Part shown: piece after piece, positions 6,759 to 12,978 of the stretch
How positions within the stretch are numbered: the stretch's first letter is position 1
How the letters are laid out: each line of letters begins with the position of its first letter
Assembly: GCA_028275195.1 (NCBI GenBank)
Contig: JAPWVC010000015.1
Span: forward strand, 1 to 17,239
DNA length: 17,239 nucleotides
From: Candidatus Acetothermia bacterium
GTDB taxonomy: Bacteria; Bipolaricaulota; Bipolaricaulia; RBG-16-55-9; JANLFV01
Direction of reading: 5' to 3'
Position numbers and translations under genes: made by a program
Notes under the pieces: model-generated
What the model saw: the letters and a program-made list of their open reading frames with translations, nothing else
What the model was told of the DNA's origin: nothing
Databases searched by the model: none

Positions 6759-8000
6759 TTAGCCCTTGAGCCTCCTCGTCTTCTCCCAGCTCTTGGCCAG
6801 CAACTGCTCCGCGGTCCAGACCTCCTCCCGCCCATCCCGGCGGACGATTACCCGGTCCATGCAGGCGATGCAGGGGTCGATGCAGGCGATGATGATGGGG
6901 ATATCGGCGATCTGGGCCCCTTGGAACATCGGGCGGTAGCTCATCAGGTTCGAGTAAGTGGGGCACTTCACCTTCCAGAGGATCGGGATCTCGCTATCGG
7001 CCTGGAACCGGATGTAGTGGAAGAGCTCGCCCCGGGGGGCCTCGTGCCGCCCGATCCCCTCGCCCTCTCGCTCTTTGATCTGGACCAGGAGCTCGGTCAT
7101 CTCCTCCTTGGTGGCGTGGCCGATCTCTCCCTCGGGCATCTTCGCCAGGGCCTGCTCGATCAGCCCGATCGCTTGTTCGATCTCGAGCAAGCGGACGATG
7201 ATCTTGTCGTAGACATCGCCGTGGATCTCAGGCCGGAAGAGGTCCGGCGTGATCGGCGAGAGTTCTAAAGCGGGGTAGGCAAGATAGGGCTGATCGACCC
7301 TGATGTCCTTCTTCACCCCCGAGGCGCGGGCTGTCGGCCCGACGGCCATCAGCTCTAGAGCATCTTTGTAGCTCAAGACTCCGACATCCCGGGTCCGAAG
7401 CTCGATCGTCGGGTCATGGAGGAAGGCGTCGACCAGCATCTCCAAAAGGTCTTTGTAATACCTGAGGGCCTGGCGGACGAGCGGTTCCTGCTCCTTGGTG
7501 ATGTCCCGCCGGACGCCGCCGATCGTCACCAAGGCGTAGTTCACCCGGTTCCCAGTGAGCAGCTCCAGGATGTCCATCACCTGCTCCCGGACCCGCCAGG
7601 TCAGGTGTAACAAAGTATCGAATCCGAGCTCGTGGGCCGCCACCCCGGCCCAGAGGATGTGGGAGTGGATCCGCTCGAGCTCGGCGATGATCACCCGGAT
7701 GTATTCGGCCCTCGGGGGGACAGGGATCCCGAGGGCGTTCTCCACCGCCCGCGAGAAGGCGATCAAGTGGGAGACGGAGCAGATCCCGCAGATCCGCTCG
7801 GCAAGATACAGGGTCTGGAGGGGGTTCCGCTTCATCCCCAGGACCTCGACCCCGCGGTGGTTCCAGCCCGGCTTGATCTCGACATCGACCACCCGCTCGC
7901 CCTCGAGGTCGAAGGCGAACTGAAGAGGCTCCTTAAGTGAGGGGTGGGTCGGGCCGATCGGGATGGTGTAATAAGTCCGCTCGTCTGTCACTCTAGCCAT
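6759..8000 (-). CDS. mbhL: Group 4 (Mbh-type) [NiFe] hydrogenase catalytic large subunit
   Basis: A 413-residue catalytic subunit holding the Ni-Fe(CN)2CO centre that reduces protons to H2 or oxidises H2. Both nickel-binding motifs are intact: RICGIC at 69-74 (Cys71, Cys74) and DPCIAC at 375-380, followed by MDR. The N-terminal IPIGPTHP and GWNHRG are typical of group 4. Thirty residues follow Arg383 (VIVRRDGREE to RRLKG). This resembles the tail of E. coli HycE, which HycI removes after an Arg in a similar context, so processing by the protease at 4919-5356 is likely. The gene overlaps mbhK by 13 bases and is followed 1 base later by mbhM. Confidence 0.95.
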   Translation of the reverse strand: MARVTDERTYYTIPIGPTHPSLKEPLQFAFDLEGERVVDVEIKPGWNHRGVEVLGMKRNPLQTLYLAERICGICSVSHLIAFSRAVENALGIPVPPRAEYIRVIIAELERIHSHILWAGVAAHELGFDTLLHLTWRVREQVMDILELLTGNRVNYALVTIGGVRRDITKEQEPLVRQALRYYKDLLEMLVDAFLHDPTIELRTRDVGVLSYKDALELMAVGPTARASGVKKDIRVDQPYLAYPALELSPITPDLFRPEIHGDVYDKIIVRLLEIEQAIGLIEQALAKMPEGEIGHATKEEMTELLVQIKEREGEGIGRHEAPRGELFHYIRFQADSEIPILWKVKCPTYSNLMSYRPMFQGAQIADIPIIIACIDPCIACMDRVIVRRDGREEVWTAEQLLAKSWEKTRRLKG

Positions 8001-8482
8001 GCCCCTTTCACCCCGGTCTCGTCCTTCCTCCAGGGATGCTCCTTCATCCCGTAGGGGAGGAAGATATTCCGTGAATCGGGGATCCCCTCGAACTGGACCC
8101 CCAGAAACTCGATCTTCTCCCGCTCGGCCGTGAGGGCCCCAGGGACGAGGTCGCAGATCGAGCGGACCCTCGGGTCGGCCTTGGGGACCCTGAGGCGGAA
8201 GTTGACCGACTGCTCCCCCCGCCTCTGGCCGTAGCCGATGGAGAAGTGGTAGGTAAGCTCGATTTCCTTCCCCAGGTCTCGCCCGGAGATCGTGGCTAAG
8301 TGGGGGAATTGGAAGCTGATTAAATGAGCCACCGCATCGTGGAGGACCTCCCGGTCGATCTCGAACCAGATGACGGGGTAGGAGTAGATCCCCAGATTCG
8401 ATCGGATCTCATCGATTCGGACCGCACGGATCTTCTGACCGAATCGGGCCTGGAAGGACTCCACTAACCCCTTTGGCTCCAT
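7988..8482 (-). CDS. mbhK: MbhK/EchD/NuoC-like subunit
   Basis: A 164-residue homologue of the 30-kDa NuoC subunit, a cofactor-free protein that packs against the large subunit of group 4 hydrogenases. Family features are the LTYHFSIGYGQRRGEQSVNF strand region, the acidic/Arg segment RVPKADPRVRSICDLVPGAL, and EFLGVQFEGIPDSRNIFLP near the C-terminus, comparable to the ELLG(V/I) region of NuoC. It has no ferredoxin extension, unlike its paralogue at 90-1070. It is the first gene of the minus-strand mbhKLMN operon and diverges from mbhA. Confidence 0.88.
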   Translation of the reverse strand: MEPKGLVESFQARFGQKIRAVRIDEIRSNLGIYSYPVIWFEIDREVLHDAVAHLISFQFPHLATISGRDLGKEIELTYHFSIGYGQRRGEQSVNFRLRVPKADPRVRSICDLVPGALTAEREKIEFLGVQFEGIPDSRNIFLPYGMKEHPWRKDETGVKGAWLE

Positions 8483-8558
8483 GGTTCAACCTTTACATTA
8501 TCTTTAGCTTGGGCGGCCTGACTATGAGCTGGATCATGGTCGTCCTTGAGCTCGGTCA

Positions 8559-8588
8559 TAGACACCCTGCTTTTGCGGAAGCTATCCT
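8559..8588 (+). promoter_or_regulatory. Candidate sigma70 promoter for the mbhA-J operon
   Basis: TAGACA (8559-8564, 5/6 of the -35 consensus) and TATCCT (8583-8588, 4/6 of the -10 consensus) are separated by 18 bases in the 128-base gap between mbhK and mbhA. Start of transcription would be near 8595. On the opposite strand, GATAAT about 15 bases before the mbhK ATG is a possible -10 for mbhKLMN, but no good -35 accompanies it. Confidence 0.4.
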
Positions 8589-8610
8589 AGGCGGAGGCTG
8601 CGATGCTGAG

Positions 8611-9117
8611 ATGAGATCGGTAATCACAGGGGTTGCGGCTTTTATTATCTACCTGCTCCTGACGATGGAGTCCGGCTCGATCGGCCTCTGGAGCCCTGAA
8701 GAGCTCATTACCGGGGCGATCCTCGCCCTCGCGGTCGGCCTCATCGGCGGGAGGGTCCTGGGGAAGGGCGGAGCCGATTATAAGAAGCTCTTGAACCCCC
8801 GCCGCTGGGCCACCTTCTTAGTCTACCTTGTAGGGCCCTTCTTCTTCGCCATGTTTCGGGCGAACCTCGATGTCGCCTACCGGGTGATCACCGGCAAGAT
8901 CAAGCCCGGGATCGTCAAGATCAGCCCCGGCCTGAAGAGCGACCTAGCCGTCACGCTGCTCGGAAACTCCATCACCCTCACCCCGGGGACCCTGACCGTC
9001 GATATCGATAAAGAGAATAACTTTTACATCCACTGGATCAATGTCCGAAACCCAAAGCCCTCCCCGGAGGAGGTCTGCGGGCGGTTTCCTCGCTGGGTGA
9101 GGAGGATCGCTGACTGA
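8611..9117 (+). CDS. mbhA: MbhA: MrpE/MnhE-like antiporter subunit
   Basis: A 168-residue membrane protein of the MrpE family, part of the Mrp-like cation antiporter module that couples hydrogenase turnover to ion pumping. Three hydrophobic spans lie in the first half (ITGVAAFIIYLLLTM; ITGAILALAVGLIGG; ATFLVYLVGPFFFAMF). They are followed by RANLDVAYRVI and a soluble domain with NSITLTPGTLTVDI, both signatures of the family. The start is ATG 8611, which matches the family's short N-terminus; the in-frame upstream extension to 8473 antisense to mbhK is rejected. The nearest Shine-Dalgarno (CGGAGG, 8592-8597) is better placed for an out-of-frame ATG at 8603 that opens a three-codon frame ending over this ATG. 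Confidence 0.9.
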   Translation: MRSVITGVAAFIIYLLLTMESGSIGLWSPEELITGAILALAVGLIGGRVLGKGGADYKKLLNPRRWATFLVYLVGPFFFAMFRANLDVAYRVITGKIKPGIVKISPGLKSDLAVTLLGNSITLTPGTLTVDIDKENNFYIHWINVRNPKPSPEEVCGRFPRWVRRIAD

Positions 9118-9122
9118 ATGAG

Positions 9123-9380
9123 ATGAGCGCCTTCGTCATCGCCGCGATCTTCTTGGGGTTCTACATGCTCTTCTGCCTCATCCGGGTCGCCGCCGGCCCG
9201 ACGGTCCCAGACCGGGTCGTGGGGGTCGATACGATCAACACCCTCGTCGTGGCCCTGATGGTCCTGCTCGGGACATTCTACAGGCAGGTCATCTTCATCG
9301 ATGTGGCGATCGTCTACGCCTTGCTCTCCTACATCGCCACCCTCTATATCGCCAAGTATCTGGAGGGCTCGCCATGGTGA
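9123..9380 (+). CDS. mbhB: MbhB: MrpF/MnhF-like antiporter subunit
   Basis: An 85-residue protein with three membrane spans, typical in length for MrpF. RVAAGPTVPDRVVGVDTINT is the family signature, with a conserved Asp at the edge of the second helix, followed by the hydrophobic IDVAIVYALLSYIATLYIAK. It lies 5 bases after mbhA, and its stop overlaps the start of mbhC in an ATGGTGA junction, which indicates translational coupling. Confidence 0.93.
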   Translation: MSAFVIAAIFLGFYMLFCLIRVAAGPTVPDRVVGVDTINTLVVALMVLLGTFYRQVIFIDVAIVYALLSYIATLYIAKYLEGSPW

Positions 9381-9736
9381 TCTTCATCTATGTCCTCTTG
9401 GGGATCGGAGTGCTCTTCAACGGGCTCGGCTCGTTCGCCCTCCTCCGGTTCCCCGATGTCTTCACCCGGCTGCACGGAGCTACGAAATGCACCACCTTCG
9501 GCTCGATCTTCACGATCCTGGCAACGGTAGCCTACGGCTTCTGGGGGCTGGCCCGGGGAGTCCAGGGTGACCTGACCCTAGCGATCCATGCCCTCCTGGC
9601 GCTGGTTGCGCTCCTCTTGACCAACCCCACTGGGGCCCATGCCATCGCCCGCGGGGCCCGGAGGAGCGGGGTCCTCCCCAAGCGGGCGGTCGTGGACGCC
9701 TACGAGGGCTATAAATACGAGGAGGGGAAAGAATGA
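9374..9736 (+). CDS. mbhC: MbhC: MrpG/MnhG-like antiporter subunit
   Basis: A 120-residue MrpG homologue with three membrane spans. The signature LLRFPDVFTRLHGATKCTTFG is present, and TNPTGAHAIARGA marks the end of the conserved domain. The C-terminus is extended by about 20 polar residues (VVDAYEGYKYEEGKE). It overlaps mbhB by 7 bases and mbhD by 4 bases (ATGA). Confidence 0.93.
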   Translation: MVIFIYVLLGIGVLFNGLGSFALLRFPDVFTRLHGATKCTTFGSIFTILATVAYGFWGLARGVQGDLTLAIHALLALVALLLTNPTGAHAIARGARRSGVLPKRAVVDAYEGYKYEEGKE

Positions 9737-9984
9737 TGGATGCAGTCGTCCAGGTGGTGCTCCTCGTGGTGATCCTGGCCGCGGGGTTCCTCGCGATCAG
9801 GTTTAAGGACCTCCTCTCCTCGGTTGTGGCCCTGGCGGCAGTGAGCCTGGCCTTATCTCTGGAGTTTTATGTCCTCCAGGCCCCGGATGTGGCGATCGCC
9901 GAGGCGGGGATCGGGGCGGGGCTGACCACCGCGGTCTTCGTCCTCACCCTCCGGAAGACGAGGCGGAAGGAGGAGGAAAGATGA
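9733..9984 (+). CDS. mbhD: MbhD: DUF4040 / MrpA C-terminal-like subunit
   Basis: An 83-residue membrane protein matching the part of MrpA that is split off as MbhD in Mbh hydrogenases. The conserved segment YVLQAPDVAIAEAGIGAGLT carries the acidic residues of the family, and about three spans cover most of the chain, before a charged tail (RKTRRKEEER). ATGA overlaps join it to mbhC and mbhE. Confidence 0.9.
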   Translation: MMDAVVQVVLLVVILAAGFLAIRFKDLLSSVVALAAVSLALSLEFYVLQAPDVAIAEAGIGAGLTTAVFVLTLRKTRRKEEER

Positions 9985-10253
9985 GGATCGTCGCCTTCGT
10001 GGCCTTCCTGGTGATCGCGGCCTTCCTCCTGGTCGTGCCGGCGGCAATGCGCCCCTTCGGTGAGCCTCGGCTCTGGGAGATGGATAAATACTTTCTCGAC
10101 CATGCCCAGGAGGAGCTGGCGGCCAACAATGTCTGCACGGCCATCGTCTTCGACTACAGGGGCTACGACACCTTGGGGGAAGCGACCGTGCTCTTCACCG
10201 CCGTCGTGGCTGTGGCCGCGATCCTGCGGAAGCTCAAGGAGGGTGAGGCCTAG
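9981..10253 (+). CDS. mbhE: MbhE: hydrogenase-associated Mrp-like subunit
   Basis: A 90-residue protein with a hydrophobic N-terminal helix and a second one at the end. The middle segment NNVCTAIVFDYRGYDTLGEA is typical of MbhE and the corresponding part of MrpA/MrpB. Its single Cys falls where Val is usual. It overlaps mbhD by 4 bases and its stop abuts the start of mbhF with no gap, so it belongs to the tightly coupled antiporter set. Confidence 0.88.
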   Translation: MRIVAFVAFLVIAAFLLVVPAAMRPFGEPRLWEMDKYFLDHAQEELAANNVCTAIVFDYRGYDTLGEATVLFTAVVAVAAILRKLKEGEA

Positions 10254-10703
10254 ATGTCCAAGCTCGTCCGGACGATCGGTTGGCTCCTCTATGCTCCAAT
10301 CCTGATCTTCGGGTTCTATGTGATCATGCACGGGCACCTCACCCCTGGAGGGGGCTTCCAGGGCGGGGCGGTCGTGGCCTCGGGGTTCGCCTTGCTGATC
10401 GTGGCCTACGGGGCTAAGGGAGCGGGGCTGAAGGAGCGGCTGCTCTCGGCAGTCGAGAGCGGGGGAGCCCTCATCTTCGTCGGGCTGGCCTTCCTCGGCC
10501 TGGGTGCGACCTTCTTCTATAACTTCCTCGCGGCCGGGGGAGGGGTGGTCTTCAACGAACTCGTCCCCTCCGGGCCGAATCCCGGGGACCTGAACACCGC
10601 CGGGACACTCCCGCTGATGAACTGGGCCGTCGGGCTGAAGGTCCTCTCGGGCTTGGGGAGCATCGTCCTACTCTTAGCCCTCTTCCCTGGCGAGGAGGAA
10701 TAA
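10254..10703 (+). CDS. mbhF: MbhF: MrpB/MnhB-like antiporter subunit
   Basis: A 149-residue MrpB homologue with about four membrane spans. The unmistakable family motif HGHLTPGGGFQGGAVVASGF lies at residues 23-42, and NWAVGLKVLSGLGSIVLLL forms the last span. It starts directly after the mbhE stop and ends 1 base before mbhG. Confidence 0.94.
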   Translation: MSKLVRTIGWLLYAPILIFGFYVIMHGHLTPGGGFQGGAVVASGFALLIVAYGAKGAGLKERLLSAVESGGALIFVGLAFLGLGATFFYNFLAAGGGVVFNELVPSGPNPGDLNTAGTLPLMNWAVGLKVLSGLGSIVLLLALFPGEEE

Positions 10704-10704
10704 G

Positions 10705-11055
10705 ATGATCGCGAACTTCCCTTATGTTACGGCCATCCTCCTGATGATCTTCGGGCTCTATGCGGCCCTCTTCCGCCGGAACTTGGTGAAGATCGCGATC
10801 GGGATCACATTGATGGAGAGCGGGGTCAACCTCTTCCTAGTGAGCCTCGGATATCGGCGTGGGGGGATCGCGCCGATCTATACTCTGGCTCCGGAGGCCG
10901 GCGAGCGGATGGTCCTCCCCACGCCCCAGGCCCTCACGCTCACCAGCATCGTCATCGGGCTGGCCACGACCGCGGTCCTGCTCGCGCTCATCGTCGTGAT
11001 CTATCGCCATTATGGGACCCTGGACGCGGACAAGATCAATAAGTTGAGGGGATAA
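10705..11055 (+). CDS. mbhG: MbhG: MrpC/NuoK-like antiporter subunit
   Basis: A 116-residue NuoK/MrpC-type protein with three membrane spans. The segment NLVKIAIGITLMESGVNLFL holds the conserved Glu in the second helix, which in NuoK is essential for proton movement. The following RRGGIAPI and PTPQALTLTSIVIGLATTAV are also typical of MrpC. It lies 7 bases before mbhH. Confidence 0.94.
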   Translation: MIANFPYVTAILLMIFGLYAALFRRNLVKIAIGITLMESGVNLFLVSLGYRRGGIAPIYTLAPEAGERMVLPTPQALTLTSIVIGLATTAVLLALIVVIYRHYGTLDADKINKLRG

Positions 11056-11062
11056 GCCCGCG

Positions 11063-12634
11063 ATGGACATCCTAGCGCATGTGCCGATCTTGGTTGTGGG
11101 GATCCCGCTCTTGGGGGCCTTCGCTACGCCGCTGATCGGAAGGGCGGGGGCCCGGGCCCGCAACTGGTTCGCCATCTTCATCCTGCTCCTCACGACCGCC
11201 CTGGCGATCGCGCTAGCCGTTTCGGTCTACCAGTCCGGCCCGCGGGTCTATGTCCTCGGTGGCCAGAGCTTCGGGTTCACCCTCCCCTCGGGCTACTTCT
11301 TCCCGATCAGGATTATCCTGGAAGTGGACGGGATGAGCGCCTTCTTTGCCCTTATCATCGCCGTCACCACCCTGCTCGGGGCGATCTACTCCACGGCCTT
11401 CATCGCGGGCCATTCCGGGCTGGAGAAATACTATGCCCTGCTCTTGCTCCTCGCCGCCGGGATGTTCGGGATGGTCGTGACCGGTGACGCCTTCAACTTC
11501 TTCGTCTTCCTCGAGATCACCTCGATCGCCGCCACGGGGCTAGTGGCCTTCCGGACCGGGCGGGCGGAGTCGAGCGAGGCGGCCTTCAAGATGATGGTCC
11601 TCTACAACATCGGCGGGCTATTTGTGCTCCTGGCCGTGGCCATCCTCTACGGCCAGTATGGGGCCCTCAACTTCGCCTACCTTGCCAGGCTCATCGAGTA
11701 TTCCCTGCTCGATGTCATCGCTTTAGCCCTCTTCGTCCTCGCCCTGGCGCTGAAGGCCGGGGCGGTCCCGATGCACATGTGGGTCCCTGACGCCTATCCC
11801 GCGGCTCCCGCGCCGATCACGATGGTCATGGTCGCGAACACCCAGATCGGCCTCTACGGCCTATACCGGATCTGCTTCACCTTGTATGGGCTGAAGCTGA
11901 CCCCGGCCCTGGTCGGCTGGATCGTGATCATTCTGGGGCTCGCCTCGATCTTCATCGGGGTCTCGATGGCCGTGATCCAGCGGGACCTAAAGAGGCTGAT
12001 CGCCTATTCGGGGATCGCCCAGATCGGCTATATGCTCCTGGGGGTGGGGGTCGGCCTGGCGGTCCTGGGGACCCCGGCCCTGAATTCTTATGGCCTCATG
12101 GCGATGAAGGGCGGGATCTTCCACATCATCAACCATGCATTCTACGAGGGGCTCTTATTCCTGGCCGCGGGGGCGATCTCCTACCGGACGGGGACGAGGA
12201 ACTTGGACGAGCTGGGCGGCCTGGCCCATAACATGAGATGGACCGCGATCTTCTTCATCATCGGCGGGGCGGCGATCGCCGGCCTCCCGCCGTTCAACGG
12301 CTTTGCGAGCAAGTTGATCATCTATGAATCGGTCTTCAAGTTCAACCCGATCTTAGCGGTGATCGCGCTCCTCGCCTCGATCCTGACACTGGCCATCTAC
12401 ACCAGGGCCTTCCAGAGCGCTTTCGTCGGGCCCCAGCTCCCCGCTTATAAGGATGTGCGGGAGGCCCCGGCGAGCATGATGTTCCCCATGGGGGTTTTAG
12501 CCATCCTCACCGTCCTCTTCGGCCTCTTCCCCGACCTGGTGGTAAAATATCTTGTCACCCCGGCGGCCCAGGCCTTGGTGAACCAGGCCCAATACATCGA
12601 GGCGATCCTGGGGGCCGGGCTGGGGGTGAAGTGA
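11063..12634 (+). CDS. mbhH: MbhH: MrpD/NuoN-like cation/proton antiporter subunit
   Basis: A 523-residue protein of the MrpD / NuoL-M-N family, the main ion-translocating subunit of the Mbh antiporter module, with about 14 spans. Functional residues seen are Glu151 in FVFLEITSIAATG, Lys176 in SEAAFKMM, Lys231 in ALKAGAVPMHMWVPDAYP, and RDLKRLIAYSGIAQIGYM near 307-324. In the later FHIINHAFYEGLLFLAAGA segment the position often occupied by Lys (NHAxxKxLLFL) is Glu362. The ion specificity (Na+ or H+) cannot be read from the sequence. Confidence 0.94.
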   Translation: MDILAHVPILVVGIPLLGAFATPLIGRAGARARNWFAIFILLLTTALAIALAVSVYQSGPRVYVLGGQSFGFTLPSGYFFPIRIILEVDGMSAFFALIIAVTTLLGAIYSTAFIAGHSGLEKYYALLLLLAAGMFGMVVTGDAFNFFVFLEITSIAATGLVAFRTGRAESSEAAFKMMVLYNIGGLFVLLAVAILYGQYGALNFAYLARLIEYSLLDVIALALFVLALALKAGAVPMHMWVPDAYPAAPAPITMVMVANTQIGLYGLYRICFTLYGLKLTPALVGWIVIILGLASIFIGVSMAVIQRDLKRLIAYSGIAQIGYMLLGVGVGLAVLGTPALNSYGLMAMKGGIFHIINHAFYEGLLFLAAGAISYRTGTRNLDELGGLAHNMRWTAIFFIIGGAAIAGLPPFNGFASKLIIYESVFKFNPILAVIALLASILTLAIYTRAFQSAFVGPQLPAYKDVREAPASMMFPMGVLAILTVLFGLFPDLVVKYLVTPAAQALVNQAQYIEAILGAGLGVK

Positions 12635-12642
12635 GGTAAGCG

Positions 12643-12978
12643 ATGGAAGTGCTAAGGACCGGCTCGGGCTTCTGGAGTGCGCTCGTCTGGGCAGCCACGG
12701 CTTTAGGTTCTTTCCTCATCATCTGGCTCTTCTCCCGGGCCTTCGAGTCCGGCTACAAGAAGGGGACTGATCAGACCGACCCCTTCCTCTCGGGGAACCC
12801 CCCGGCCCCGGGCCAAAGGGTGACGGCCTCGCACATCTACTGGGGCTTCGTCGAGGCCCTCAAGGGCTATTATCAGCCGCTCGTCCGGGCCCATAGTGGG
12901 ATCGTGAACGACTACCTCGCCTGGGCGGTCCTCGTCGGGGCCATCATCTTCGCCCTCCTGGGAGGGTTGATGCGATGA
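12643..12978 (+). CDS. mbhI: MbhI: small linker subunit of Mbh hydrogenase
   Basis: A 111-residue protein with two hydrophobic helices (about 12-30 and 92-109) separated by a soluble stretch containing KKGTDQTDPFLSGNPPAPG. In position, size and plan it matches MbhI, which in archaeal Mbh sits between the antiporter genes and mbhJ and tethers the membrane modules. It has a well-spaced GAGGT ribosome site and overlaps the mbhJ fusion by 4 bases (ATGA). Assignment rests mainly on context and length. Confidence 0.8.
   Translation: MEVLRTGSGFWSALVWAATALGSFLIIWLFSRAFESGYKKGTDQTDPFLSGNPPAPGQRVTASHIYWGFVEALKGYYQPLVRAHSGIVNDYLAWAVLVGAIIFALLGGLMR

Noticed and set aside
6758..6835. Longer MbhM (355 residues)
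   Set aside because: The extra residues overlap mbhL and are Arg/Gly/Pro-rich; the membrane protein begins naturally at ATG 6757.
8473..8610. Longer MbhA (214 residues) starting inside mbhK
   Set aside because: The extra 46 residues are unlike MrpE, overlap the divergent gene and cross the candidate promoter.
9867..10337. Minus-strand 156-codon frame opposite mbhD, mbhE and mbhF
   Set aside because: Shadow of well-supported genes; Asp/Glu/His/Arg-rich with no family resemblance.
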